Positions 52,217 to 60,414 of a stretch of DNA of 64,000 nt are shown here, piece after piece. Position numbers and translations under genes: made by a program. Under the pieces are notes generated by a model. The model was not told where the DNA came from. It saw nothing but the letters and a program-made list of their open reading frames with translations, and did not search any database. The DNA comes from an uncultured Clostridia bacterium. Its GTDB lineage: Bacteria > Bacillota > Clostridia > TANB77 > CAG-508. Each line of letters opens with the position of its first letter. Within the stretch, counting starts at the first letter, position 1. Location of the stretch: the NCBI GenBank assembly GCA_934167095.1, contig CAKPKE010000007.1, positions 10,044-74,043 on the forward strand. The letters are read 5' to 3'.

Positions 52217-52302
52217 CCTCCTTATAATTGTTTGGAGGCTTACACCTCCAAAAGTTTAACCTTTCAAAGGTGCAACACAATTATGTTACTTTTCTATTTT
52301 AT
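52217..52302 (-). promoter_or_regulatory. Structured leader with alternative Shine-Dalgarno pairing, copy 1
   Basis: The minus-strand leader forms TTTGGAGG-loop-CCTCCAAA (52252-52231), 7 nt before AAGGAGG (52223-52217). The same CCTCC could pair either with the upstream GGAGG or with the ribosome site. A further option is CACCT with AGGTG. The leader differs from copy 2 at only about 4 of 100 positions, far fewer than the coding regions. Confidence 0.65.
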
Positions 52303-52324
52303 CATATTTTACATAAGACGGCAA
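52296..52324 (-). promoter_or_regulatory. Promoter of cassette copy 1
   Basis: TTGCCG (52324-52319) and TAAAAT (52301-52296), spacer 17 nt. Copy 2 has TTGCTA and TAAAAT at the same distance. Confidence 0.55.
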
Positions 52325-52382
52325 GTTTTAATTATTAGCTTATGAATTAGTATTTTAAATAGTTTTATTATACTGAATGCAC

Positions 52383-52412
52383 TAAAAAAACTCCCAAATT
52401 AAATTGAGAGTC
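52383..52412 (-). terminator. Terminator of tRNA-Arg(ACG)
   Basis: ACTCTC and GGGAGT pair (one T-G) around an AT loop, followed by seven T on the minus strand. Confidence 0.8.
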
Positions 52413-52413
52413 A

Positions 52414-52490
<77 letters not shown>

Positions 52491-52502
52491 AAATTCCTAC
52501 TT

Positions 52503-52531
52503 ATTATACACCATATTTCTACAATATGCAA
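52503..52531 (-). promoter_or_regulatory. Promoter of tRNA-Arg(ACG)
   Basis: TTGCAT (52531-52526) and TATAAT (52508-52503), spacer 17 nt. Confidence 0.65.
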
Positions 52532-52575
52532 GTAAAATTTGCATGTATGTAATTTACATTTACTGAATTATTATA

Positions 52576-52622
52576 TAAAAATAACAGCTGTGCAGTGGCT
52601 TGCGCTTACTACACGGCTGTTA
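52576..52622 (-). terminator. Terminator of duplicated cassette, copy 2
   Basis: AACAGCCGTGTAGTA pairs with the CACTGCACAGCTGTT arm with mismatches, then ATTTTTAT. It is homologous to the copy 1 terminator. Confidence 0.8.
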
Positions 52623-52627
52623 TAGGC

Positions 52628-52834
52628 TTACTTATTTGTATTTTTCTCCTTTTCATCTTCTTTCTTAGGCATATTCGCGTTTATATAGCCCACGATGACT
52701 CCTGATCCAAACGGTAAGATCCACTTATAAGCTTGGTATAGCCAGTCTGCCTCTCCAAGAAAATAATTTGTACCAGCAACAGCAATAAAGAATATACATG
52801 TTGCCCCAATAAGGATACAAATAAACCTTTTCAA
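52628..52834 (-). CDS. Small two-helix membrane protein, cassette copy 2 (68 aa)
   Basis: A paralogue of the 51994-52209 protein: MKRFICILIGATCIFFIAVAGTNYFLGEADWLYQAYKWILPFGSGVIVGYINANMPKKEDEKE. Two membrane helices (4-24 and 37-52) flank the conserved YFLGEADWLYQAY motif, and the tail is charged. The start is TTG at 52834 with AAGGAGG upstream. Promoter, leader, gene and terminator all have counterparts in copy 1, and a tRNA-Arg lies between them. Function is unknown. Confidence 0.75.
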   Translation of the reverse strand: MKRFICILIGATCIFFIAVAGTNYFLGEADWLYQAYKWILPFGSGVIVGYINANMPKKEDEKEKNTNK

Positions 52835-52842
52835 CTAAAAAC

Positions 52843-52926
52843 CTCCTTATCATTGTTTGGAGGCTTACACCTCCAAAAGTTTAACCTTTCAAAGGTGCAA
52901 CACAATCATGTTACTTCTTTATTTTA
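52843..52926 (-). promoter_or_regulatory. Structured leader with alternative Shine-Dalgarno pairing, copy 2
   Basis: The same element as copy 1: TTTGGAGG and CCTCCAAA arms at 52877-52856, then AAGGAGG at the ribosome site. Hairpin bases are identical between copies. Confidence 0.65.
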
Positions 52927-52949
52927 TCATATTTTACATAAAGTAGCAA
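52921..52949 (-). promoter_or_regulatory. Promoter of cassette copy 2
   Basis: TTGCTA (52949-52944) and TAAAAT (52926-52921), spacer 17 nt. Confidence 0.55.
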
Positions 52950-52968
52950 GTAAGATTTACACTCTTGA

Positions 52969-54357
52969 TTATTCCAGATTTTTAGTAGCTGGTCCATATA
53001 AAACATTTCCATTCTCATCAAATCTTGATCCATGGCATGGGCAATCCCATGTTTTATCATCCTTATTCCATTTTAAAACACAGCCTAAATGTGTACATCT
53101 TGGATTTTGTGAGCCTTTTATTTTTTCTATTACTAATGAATCTGCAGTTTCTACCATCATATTTTTTACTTCTTGTCTATTTTTAATGATGTTTACTCTT
53201 GAAGAATTAAAAATTTCTTCATATTCATTTTTTCTGTTGCATATTTTATTTGTTATTATGTTGGCTGAAATATTTGATGTTGTCATCCCCCATTTATTGA
53301 ATGCCGTAGCAATATACACATTTGGCATAAATTTAGAAAAATCACCTATATATGCAATTTTATCTAATGAAATAGTATCTTCAGTTGACCATTTACTTAT
53401 TAATTTTGCACTAGGATATATTGAATGAGCAAATGTTTCTAAAGTAAAATATGGATTATTTATACTATTTTCTTCGCCGACTCTTTTGGTACAACCAGCA
53501 ACTAAAAGCATTGGTTTATTATTTACATTTATTATCCTTGCAGAAAGTGTTGGTTCTTCTGCATTTATATACATTCCCTCAAATGGTTTTTCATTAAATT
53601 CAAAACATTCGCAGTAAGATATTGCTTGATAAGTTTTCATAAAATAAAATCCAGGAAAATTCTTATCACTATACCTTGTGGCATATATAACATATTTTGC
53701 TTTTACTTCATTGTTATTTACTTTAATTTTATAAAATTCTCCATCTTTTATAACATCTTTTACTTCTGAATTTTCAAATATCTTTCCATCATTTTGCTGA
53801 ATTTTGTCACATAGTCCTTTAGCATATTTAATAGGATTAAACTCGGCTTGATTTTTAAATTTTATGGCTCCTAAAACATTGGAAATTGGTAACGGAATCT
53901 TATTTATATATTCGACATCTTGATAAAATCTGCTCACAGTATCATATTCTTTTTTTATATCTTCAACAAATTTATTTGACTTTGTATACACATAACTATC
54001 TTGATATTTAAGATCGCACTCAATATTTTCATTATCAATAATTTGCTTTATATTTTTTATTGCTTGCTGGTTTGCTTCAAAATATTTTCTAGCATATTCT
54101 TCATCAAAACTATTTGCCAAATAATTATAAATAAGACCATGCTCTGATGTAATTTTTGCTGTTGTATGTCCACTCGTTTTGCTCATTAACTTTTCTTTTT
54201 CAAAAATTGCTACATTGTATCCTTCTTTTGAAAGCATGTATCCACAAGTAATTCCAGTCAAGCCTCCTCCAATTATTGCAATATCACATTCCATATTTTG
54301 ATTTATGCTATCATAATTTTTCATGTTCGTTGTACTAAACCATATTGATTTATCCAT
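52969..54357 (-). CDS. FAD-dependent oxidoreductase with C-terminal Rieske [2Fe-2S] domain
   Basis: The 462-aa protein has a DAO-type FAD-binding start (CDIAIIGGGLTGITCGYML, about 25-44, GxGxxG pattern), an ARYSDKNFPGFYF-like middle, and GDFSKFMPNVYIATAFNKWGMTTS near the flavin C-terminal site. It ends in a Rieske domain: CTHLGC and CPCHGS supply two Cys and two His ligands, followed by GNVLYGPATKNLE. This is the YhfW-like architecture of Firmicutes. The substrate is unknown. AGGAGG precedes ATG 54357. It is divergent from the hxs operon and has no visible link to it. Confidence 0.92.
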   Translation of the reverse strand: MDKSIWFSTTNMKNYDSINQNMECDIAIIGGGLTGITCGYMLSKEGYNVAIFEKEKLMSKTSGHTTAKITSEHGLIYNYLANSFDEEYARKYFEANQQAIKNIKQIIDNENIECDLKYQDSYVYTKSNKFVEDIKKEYDTVSRFYQDVEYINKIPLPISNVLGAIKFKNQAEFNPIKYAKGLCDKIQQNDGKIFENSEVKDVIKDGEFYKIKVNNNEVKAKYVIYATRYSDKNFPGFYFMKTYQAISYCECFEFNEKPFEGMYINAEEPTLSARIINVNNKPMLLVAGCTKRVGEENSINNPYFTLETFAHSIYPSAKLISKWSTEDTISLDKIAYIGDFSKFMPNVYIATAFNKWGMTTSNISANIITNKICNRKNEYEEIFNSSRVNIIKNRQEVKNMMVETADSLVIEKIKGSQNPRCTHLGCVLKWNKDDKTWDCPCHGSRFDENGNVLYGPATKNLE

Positions 54358-54427
54358 AAAAATTCCTCCTATGGATATTCTTTACTTTTATGTACAATTT
54401 ATTCAAAAAATCAATAAAAAATAGTAG

Positions 54428-54456
54428 TTGTTTTGGAAATATTTGTATGTTATAAT
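54428..54456 (+). promoter_or_regulatory. Promoter of the hxs operon
   Basis: TTGTTT (54428-54433) and TATAAT (54451-54456), spacer 17 nt. No other promoter or terminator is evident down to 59729, so all six genes are probably one transcript. Confidence 0.6.
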
Positions 54457-54485
54457 ATGTAAAAAATATAAAAATGGAGGAAGAA

Positions 54486-55250
54486 TTGGAAAGTAACGAC
54501 GAAAACAAAAATTTAAATACTAATAATGCAAAACTAAAAACAATATTAATGTGGATAATTAGCATATTTTGCATCATTTCTGGTATTGCCTTTATAAAAG
54601 ATATTATTGCCCCTTCAATTTTAATTTTACTATCTGGTTTTATATTATTGCCACCATTGGATGAACTAATAAAATCAAAACTTTCTGAATCAGATAAAAT
54701 AAAAATGTTTAGTGCCTTAAGAACTATTTTTGTAATTGTTGCAATTATAATTGTTAGTATTAATATTCCTGACAATTCAGATTCTATTCAATCATTAACT
54801 TCTTCAAAAATAAATCAAAACACTATTAATAATACAATAGTAGATATATCAAATTTTAAAAATGGAAAATATGATGGTAGTTTTGTAAACGGTAAAATGC
54901 AAGGTCAAGGAACCTTTGAATGGAATGATGGAACTAAATATGTTGGTGAATTTCAAGATAATAAAATAAATGGAAATGGTATTTTAACAACACCGGAAAA
55001 TGAATCCTATGAAGGAAATTTTATAAATGGTAAAAAGAATGGCCAAGGTACTTACAAATTTGCAAATGGAGATATTTATGAAGGAAATTGGTTAGATGAT
55101 AAAATGTCTGGTCAAGGTACTTATACTTTTAGTAATGGAGAAAAATATGTAGGCGAATTCAAAAATAATAAATTCAATGGTCAAGGTACATACTCTAAAG
55201 ATGGAAAAGAATACACTGGAACATGGAAAAATAATCAATATACTAAATAA
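54486..55250 (+). CDS. MORN-repeat membrane protein, first gene of the hxs operon
   Basis: The protein (254 aa) has a short charged N-terminus, three likely membrane segments within about 20-105, then six MORN repeats (about 125-254): YDGSFVNGKMQGQGTFEW, TKYVGEFQDNKINGNG, SYEGNFINGKKNGQGTYKF, IYEGNWLDDKMSGQGTYTF, KYVGEFKNNKFNGQGTY and a last partial unit. MORN arrays form beta-hairpin sheets and often bind lipids or proteins. GGAGG sits 5 nt before TTG 54486, whereas the ATG at 54474 overlaps it, so 54486 is preferred. hxsA begins 14 nt after its stop, suggesting a role in the same system. Confidence 0.85.
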   Translation: MESNDENKNLNTNNAKLKTILMWIISIFCIISGIAFIKDIIAPSILILLSGFILLPPLDELIKSKLSESDKIKMFSALRTIFVIVAIIIVSINIPDNSDSIQSLTSSKINQNTINNTIVDISNFKNGKYDGSFVNGKMQGQGTFEWNDGTKYVGEFQDNKINGNGILTTPENESYEGNFINGKKNGQGTYKFANGDIYEGNWLDDKMSGQGTYTFSNGEKYVGEFKNNKFNGQGTYSKDGKEYTGTWKNNQYTK

Positions 55251-55264
55251 AAGCGAGGGAAAAT

Positions 55265-55654
55265 ATGGAAGATGAAAAATTTATTCCAAAAATAAATAAG
55301 AAACTAAATGATTTTTTATATGAAGAAGAAGGTAATATCAGTAGAGGAAAGATTTTGACAGTTGGTTCGCTATTACTAATTGCAGGAATTTTATTTGCAG
55401 GAGATGTTTATGCTGCACATAGATCTCATTCTTCACATAGATCTCACTCTTCACATTCTTCGTCTGCAGGAGGAGGCCATGGAAGTCACGAGAGTCATCA
55501 GAGTCACCAAAGTCATCAGAGTGGTTCTGGACATAGTAGCCACAGTAGTTCAACTATAACACATAATAGTCATAGTTCAACAACACCAAGTGTCGAACCA
55601 ACGCCAACCTTCCAGCAACCACAAATACCACCAGAGACGCCTCAAATAAAATAA
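55265..55654 (+). CDS. hxsA: His-Xaa-Ser repeat precursor protein HxsA
   Basis: The 129-aa precursor has an acidic N-terminal leader (FIPKINKKLNDFLYEEEGNISRGK, 6-29), a hydrophobic segment (30-50) ending DVYA-A like a signal cleavage site, and then a core rich in H-x-S triplets. I count about 14 of them from residue 52, such as HRSHSSHRSHSS, HESHQSHQSHQS and HSSHSS, separated by Gly/Ala linkers. A Pro/Thr/Gln tail (108-129) follows. In the Hxs system this is the presumed substrate of the radical SAM proteins HxsB and HxsC. The modification is not known to me and cannot be read from sequence. It sits between the MORN gene and hxsD, 15 nt from the next start. Confidence 0.93.
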   Translation: MEDEKFIPKINKKLNDFLYEEEGNISRGKILTVGSLLLIAGILFAGDVYAAHRSHSSHRSHSSHSSSAGGGHGSHESHQSHQSHQSGSGHSSHSSSTITHNSHSSTTPSVEPTPTFQQPQIPPETPQIK

Positions 55655-55669
55655 TAAGAAGGTATTAAG

Positions 55670-56113
55670 ATGAAAAAAGAATATATAATACAAGATAAAT
55701 TTGCGGAAATAAAACTGGATAAAGCCGTTTATCCTTTGATTGCTATTAAAAAAGCAATATCTAATTTTTTTAATGATATATATGTAAGAATTGAAGAAAA
55801 CGATAAAAATTTCATAATTGATTTTAAATTACAAGATAAACAAGGTAATTTAGAAAAAATTATAGATGAATTTTACAATGAATGTTTAAGAGAATCGTTA
55901 CGATATGAAATATCAGTTGAAACTAAGAATTTGAGAGAATTAATAGTTGGAAGGGCTTTGTATACAACATGCATAGAGCTTGATAAGAATGCGGATAATC
56001 AAGAACAGACAGATGAGTCAATTTATGAAGAAGACACCACTAAGTATTCATTAGAAAATATTGCTGTTAATTGGTTTGAAAAATATGAAGATCCAGAGGA
56101 GAAAAAATGTTAG
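55670..56113 (+). CDS. hxsD: His-Xaa-Ser system protein HxsD
   Basis: The 147-aa cytosolic protein has the HxsD hallmark near residues 72-98: FYNECLRESLRYEISVETKNLRELIVGRAL, a version of the L-N-x-Y-x-L-R-E block seen in the family. The N-terminal half is mixed beta (AEIKLDKAVYPLIAIKKAI). The acidic C-terminus ends IAVNWFEKYED. Its role is unknown; a small partner of the radical SAM enzymes, possibly a peptide-recognition chaperone, is a plausible inference. The last seven bases overlap the start of the peptidase-like gene, so translation is coupled. Confidence 0.88.
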   Translation: MKKEYIIQDKFAEIKLDKAVYPLIAIKKAISNFFNDIYVRIEENDKNFIIDFKLQDKQGNLEKIIDEFYNECLRESLRYEISVETKNLRELIVGRALYTTCIELDKNADNQEQTDESIYEEDTTKYSLENIAVNWFEKYEDPEEKKC

Positions 56114-57144
56114 TATACTTACAGTCTGTTGTGGCAGTTGTAATTGGAATTCTTTCTACTGTTACTGATTTTAAAGAAAAGAAGATATATAACAAAACTA
56201 TAATTTGCGGCGTGGCAGTCAGTCTTTTATTGTACATAGTCTTGTGGAATCAAATTGATATGGAGTTAATAAAAAACTATGTAGTAAATCTTTGCATAAG
56301 CTTATTAATTTCATTTCTATTTTTTTATTTTAAAATTTGGGCTGCGGGTGATGCAAAACTTTTTATAGCAATGATTATAATGATTCCTTTTGAATTGTAT
56401 GAAGTTGATACAACGAATGTGTTTCCTGGAATATATTTGCTTATAATCATATTTAGTATTGCTTTTATTTATGTAGTCATTGAAACAATATTTTTATGGT
56501 CAAAAGACAACGAAAAATTTAAAAAAATTAAAATAACTAAAATTGATGCTGTCATAGTTAAAGAATGGCTTAAAAAATACTTTATGGGATATTTTATAAC
56601 ACTATTTGTAAGCAATGTAATATTTACAGTTTCTCCGGCTTTTCAAGAGCAAAATGGAGCTCTTATTCTTATCTGCAACATGCTTTTGCTCATTTTTGTT
56701 TATAGAGTTATCCAGAGCAAAAAGCAAACAATAATAGCAATAGCTATATCAGTTGCTTTAAATGTTATCTATTATGCCATTATGGGCTTTACTTTTTATC
56801 CAATCAACATAAAAATGCTTGTAGTTGTGGTAGCAATAATGTTATTTAGAAATGTATCAGAAAAATATAATTATGAATGTATAAAGATAACAGATTTAAA
56901 ACCACGAATGATACTTTCTTATGGTAGCGTACTGAAATTTTACAGTTCGAGGATAAAAGGTCTTCCAAGGCAAACTACAGAATCTACAGATTCAAGATTA
57001 ACAGAAAATGAAGTAAACAGCATTAAAAGATGGAGCAAATCAGCAAAAGGAGAGGATTCTATTGTTATTGTTAGACATATGCCATTTGCACCATTTATGC
57101 TAATTGGAGAAATTATATTTTTTGCTTTACACTTATATATTTAG
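56107..57144 (+). CDS. A24 prepilin-peptidase-like membrane protein of the hxs operon
   Basis: A 345-aa protein with about seven to eight membrane helices. The N-terminal half carries the two aspartates of type IV prepilin peptidases: D21 in STVTDFKEKKIYN and D82 in WAAGDAKL, the GxGD-type site with its usual spacing after helices 1 and 3. Unlike ordinary prepilin peptidases it lacks the N-terminal cysteine-rich methylase domain and has an extra C-terminal half with four more helices and a soluble part (about 255-325). No pilin genes are near. Position between hxsD and hxsC suggests that it cleaves the HxsA leader or hydrophobic segment. Confidence 0.85.
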   Translation: MLVYLQSVVAVVIGILSTVTDFKEKKIYNKTIICGVAVSLLLYIVLWNQIDMELIKNYVVNLCISLLISFLFFYFKIWAAGDAKLFIAMIIMIPFELYEVDTTNVFPGIYLLIIIFSIAFIYVVIETIFLWSKDNEKFKKIKITKIDAVIVKEWLKKYFMGYFITLFVSNVIFTVSPAFQEQNGALILICNMLLLIFVYRVIQSKKQTIIAIAISVALNVIYYAIMGFTFYPINIKMLVVVVAIMLFRNVSEKYNYECIKITDLKPRMILSYGSVLKFYSSRIKGLPRQTTESTDSRLTENEVNSIKRWSKSAKGEDSIVIVRHMPFAPFMLIGEIIFFALHLYI

Positions 57145-57157
57145 AAAGGAGCAGATT

Positions 57158-58324
57158 ATGATTAATAGACCTCTTGCACTAAAAGGAACAAATATTATAA
57201 GAAATAATGACGAGTATATAATCGGAAAAGTAATAAAGGACACAAATATCGAAGATGATCTTTCAAAATATATTCAGGTTTTAGATGATGAAAATATTGA
57301 AAAATACCAGGAAGGCTGCAAAGGATATATTTTTGAAAATAAACCTAAAAACATAGATTTAACTGATATCAACTACGGATATAACATAAAAAACTTTGAA
57401 ACACTAATAAACTATGATGTTATTGAGATGATTGGTAACGGCGTAATTAGAGTGTTGTACAGAGATGATTCTGACGATAATGCTATAGTTGTTACAAATC
57501 AGTGTAACTCAAATTGTATTATGTGCCCGGATTCTAATGCTGTTAGAAATACCAAGGAAAATCCTAATATTAAGAAAATATTAGAGCAAATCGAATGTAT
57601 CCCAGACGATACAGAACATATAACTATAACAGGTGGAGAAGTTGGAATTTTAAAAGGAGATTTTATAAAAGTACTTGAAAAATGCAAAGAATGTCTGCCA
57701 AACACAGAATTTTTAGTACTAACCAATGGAAGAGTTTTTTCGGTTAGAGAATATACAGAAAAAATAGCAGAAGTTGTACCTAATAATGTAAGATTTGCAA
57801 TACCGATCTATGCAGGAGACCCTAAACTGCATGACGAGATTACGAGAGTTCCTGGGAGCTTTAAACAGGCAGTTGCGGGAATTCACAATTTAATGAATAA
57901 AAATATTGATATAGAAATAAGAATTGTAGTTCTAAAAAAGAATTATAAAGAACTCGAGAACATAGCAAAATTTATAGTGAAAAATATGCCACAGGCAAAA
58001 ATGGTAAACATTATGGCCCTTGAAATGACAGGTAATGCATTCAAAAATAAGGACCAAGTATGGATAAATTTTGCTGATGTAAGCGACTATTTATATAAGG
58101 CTTGTATGAAACTCATAGCAAATGGAATTGTAACAAACCTATATAATTTTCCATTATGCTGTATAGACGAAAGATTGTACAGTATATCTCGTAAGAGTAT
58201 AACAGATTACAAAGTGCGTTACAAAGAGCAATGTGAAGAATGCGATGCACAAAATTGTTGTGGCGGATTTTTCAGCTCGACTATCAATATTAAAGATATT
58301 ACAGTAAAACCAATAAAAAGCTAA
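57158..58324 (+). CDS. hxsC: His-Xaa-Ser system radical SAM protein HxsC
   Basis: A 388-aa radical SAM enzyme with C116, C120 and C123 in CNSNCIMC (CX3CX2C). ITITGGEVGILKGDF is the GGE motif, and the core strands follow, for example VRFAIPIYAG and EIRIVVLKKNYKEL. The C-terminus is Cys-rich (YNFPLCCIDERL, CEECDAQNCCGGFFSS), consistent with auxiliary iron-sulfur binding. AAAGGAG is 6-8 nt before ATG 57158; the frame extending to 57104 overlaps the previous gene and lacks a ribosome site. HxsB and HxsC are paired in all Hxs loci I know. Confidence 0.93.
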   Translation: MINRPLALKGTNIIRNNDEYIIGKVIKDTNIEDDLSKYIQVLDDENIEKYQEGCKGYIFENKPKNIDLTDINYGYNIKNFETLINYDVIEMIGNGVIRVLYRDDSDDNAIVVTNQCNSNCIMCPDSNAVRNTKENPNIKKILEQIECIPDDTEHITITGGEVGILKGDFIKVLEKCKECLPNTEFLVLTNGRVFSVREYTEKIAEVVPNNVRFAIPIYAGDPKLHDEITRVPGSFKQAVAGIHNLMNKNIDIEIRIVVLKKNYKELENIAKFIVKNMPQAKMVNIMALEMTGNAFKNKDQVWINFADVSDYLYKACMKLIANGIVTNLYNFPLCCIDERLYSISRKSITDYKVRYKEQCEECDAQNCCGGFFSSTINIKDITVKPIKS

Positions 58325-58340
58325 ATTTGAGGAATATGAT

Positions 58341-59729
58341 ATGTATAAATTAAACTATTTTAATTTTGAAGAAAAGAACGATAATTATTTAATAACAAAT
58401 GATGTAGGAGAATATGAATTTTTATCAAAAGATAACTTTAAAAAATTATTGCAAAGAAAAGAGTTGGATGGTAATGTTGAAGAAAGCCTAGCTCAAAAAG
58501 GATTTATATACAAAGAAAACGAGGAAATATTTGCAACAAAACAAGCCCTGAAACTGAGATGTGCAAAAGAATACTTACTAGTTCCAACATCGCTACACAT
58601 ATTCGTTGTTAGTAAAAACTGTAATTTTAATTGTATATATTGTCAAGCTGGAAATTTAAGCGAAAAAGAGAATTTTAAAATGACATGCGAGACAGCAAAA
58701 AAGGCTGTTGATATTGCCTTACAGTCACCTAGCAACTATTTATCGTTTGAATTTCAAGGAGGAGAACCTTTAACAAATTTTGAAACTATAAAATATATAA
58801 TAGAATATTCAAAAGAAAACAAAGGCAATAAAAACATAGATTACAATTTAGTTTCAAATTTAACATTGCTAACAGATGAAATGCTTGAATTTTTTATAGA
58901 AAATAATGTATCAATATGTACTTCTATTGATGGAAATAATGAATTACAAAATATTAACAGACCATATAAAAATCATGATTCATACAAAGAAACTGTTGAC
59001 AAAATAAAAATATTGCAATCAAAAAGCGTAAAAGTAAATGCAATAGAAACAACAACAAAATTTAGCTTAGACAAATACAAAGAAATAGTTGATGAATATA
59101 CAACCCTTGGATTAAAAAGTATATTTATAAGACCATTAACTAGACTAGGAAAAGCTGATAATAACTGGGAAAAAGTTGGATATTCTCCAGAAGACTTCAT
59201 TGAGTTTTATAAAAAAGCTTTAGAATATATCATAGAAAAAAATAAACAAGGGATATTCTTAGCCGAAGGAAACAGTACAATATTCTTAAGAAAAATATTA
59301 TCTAAGCAAGCAGTCAACTATATGGACTTAAGATCACCTTGTGGAGGTGCCATTGGTCAACTTGCATATTATTATGATGGAAACATCTACACCTGTGACG
59401 AGGGACGAATGCTAGCAGAAATGGGAAATGACAGCTTCAAGATTGGAAATGTTTACGAAAATTCATATGCAGAATTGATGGAAAGCGATAGCACAAAGGC
59501 AATGTGCGTTTCATCGTGTATAGAATGTATTCCATATTGTTGTAATTGTGTGTACATGCCATACTGTGGCACATGTCCAGTTATAAACTTGGCACAAGAC
59601 AATAATATTTTTTCTAAAAATCCTCAAGAATACAGATGTAAAATATATAAAGGAATTTTAAACATTTTGTTCGACTACATTGAAAACCAGCCTGAAATTA
59701 TTGAAATTTTCAAAAAATGGCTTGATTAA
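58341..59729 (+). CDS. hxsB: His-Xaa-Ser system radical SAM maturase HxsB
   Basis: The 462-aa radical SAM protein has an N-terminal roughly 85-residue region with the form of a RiPP precursor-recognition or adaptor domain. Cluster cysteines C94, C98 and C101 follow in CNFNCIYC, then FEFQGGEPLTN (GGEP) and the TIM-barrel strands. A SPASM-type C-terminus has CGGAIGQLAYYYDGNIYTCDEGRML, several cysteines around CIECIPYCCNCVYMPYCGTCP, and a final Cys, which would hold two auxiliary clusters. This arrangement is typical of peptide-modifying maturases such as those for sactipeptides. It is the last gene of the operon, followed by a terminator. Confidence 0.95.
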   Translation: MYKLNYFNFEEKNDNYLITNDVGEYEFLSKDNFKKLLQRKELDGNVEESLAQKGFIYKENEEIFATKQALKLRCAKEYLLVPTSLHIFVVSKNCNFNCIYCQAGNLSEKENFKMTCETAKKAVDIALQSPSNYLSFEFQGGEPLTNFETIKYIIEYSKENKGNKNIDYNLVSNLTLLTDEMLEFFIENNVSICTSIDGNNELQNINRPYKNHDSYKETVDKIKILQSKSVKVNAIETTTKFSLDKYKEIVDEYTTLGLKSIFIRPLTRLGKADNNWEKVGYSPEDFIEFYKKALEYIIEKNKQGIFLAEGNSTIFLRKILSKQAVNYMDLRSPCGGAIGQLAYYYDGNIYTCDEGRMLAEMGNDSFKIGNVYENSYAELMESDSTKAMCVSSCIECIPYCCNCVYMPYCGTCPVINLAQDNNIFSKNPQEYRCKIYKGILNILFDYIENQPEIIEIFKKWLD

Positions 59730-59756
59730 AATTTTAAAGTTACTTATGTATATATA

Positions 59757-59795
59757 AATAAAACGATCCACTAAAAATGGACCGTTTTGTTTTTA
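59757..59795. terminator. Bidirectional terminator ending the hxs operon
   Basis: AAAACGATCCA and TGGACCGTTTT form an 11-bp stem (one mismatch-type G/A) with T runs on both strands, between convergent genes. Confidence 0.85.
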
Positions 59796-60365
59796 TTGTA
59801 GTTTTATTTGAATTGATTTAATTCCCCAAATACTATCTTGGTAAATTAAAATTAGATTTTGGTCATCAACTGGCTCTTCAAAAACAATTGTACCAGATAC
59901 AGTTCCCCCAGATATTAATTCTCCAGCAGATAATGAAGTATCACTATCTATAGTTGAAAAAGTAATGCTTTCTTGTTGTCCTTGGCTATTTTGAACTTTA
60001 AAATACCATGGGTTATAACTTAGATTTAAACTACCATTGTTTTTTATTGTAACATGAACAACTACAAATTCTTTTCCTGTTTTAGGTTTATTCAACCAAT
60101 CTCCTGATGATTTTTCTACTTGTGTTACAATTATAGATCCACTTCCTAATGTTGCTTCTTCTCCTAATGAGTATATTTTATCAGGTTCAGTTGTACTTGT
60201 AGAAGTAACTAAAGTATTTAATTGATCTATAGCTTTGTCTATAGTAGATGTAGAATTTGCAACTTTAATTACTACTATAGCTATAAAAGCTAAAATAACA
60301 ATTGATATCCAGAATCCAGCTTTCTTATAAAAAGGTTGCTTTGTATCTTCTGAATTACTAGCCAT
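59793..60365 (-). CDS. DUF4352-type extracytoplasmic protein
   Basis: A 190-aa protein. MASNSEDTKQPFYKKAGFWISI leads to one membrane helix (about 18-36). A short linker is followed by a telokin-like Ig domain (about 65-190) with the family sequence FVVVHVTIKNNGSLNLSYNPWYFKVQNSQGQ. GGAGGGG lies before ATG 60365; the upstream extension to 60401 overlaps that site and is not used. DUF4352 proteins are commonly surface proteins of unknown function. The 25397 protein has the same overall plan. Confidence 0.85.
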   Translation of the reverse strand: MASNSEDTKQPFYKKAGFWISIVILAFIAIVVIKVANSTSTIDKAIDQLNTLVTSTSTTEPDKIYSLGEEATLGSGSIIVTQVEKSSGDWLNKPKTGKEFVVVHVTIKNNGSLNLSYNPWYFKVQNSQGQQESITFSTIDSDTSLSAGELISGGTVSGTIVFEEPVDDQNLILIYQDSIWGIKSIQIKLQ

Positions 60366-60414
60366 ACACAATCCCCTCCTTTCTATTTTAGATAGTATCA
60401 TATTAATTCATTTT

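Noticed and set aside
54350..54775. Minus-strand 141-aa hydrophobic frame
   Set aside because: It is antisense to the start of the MORN gene and overlaps the FAD-protein start and the hxs promoter.
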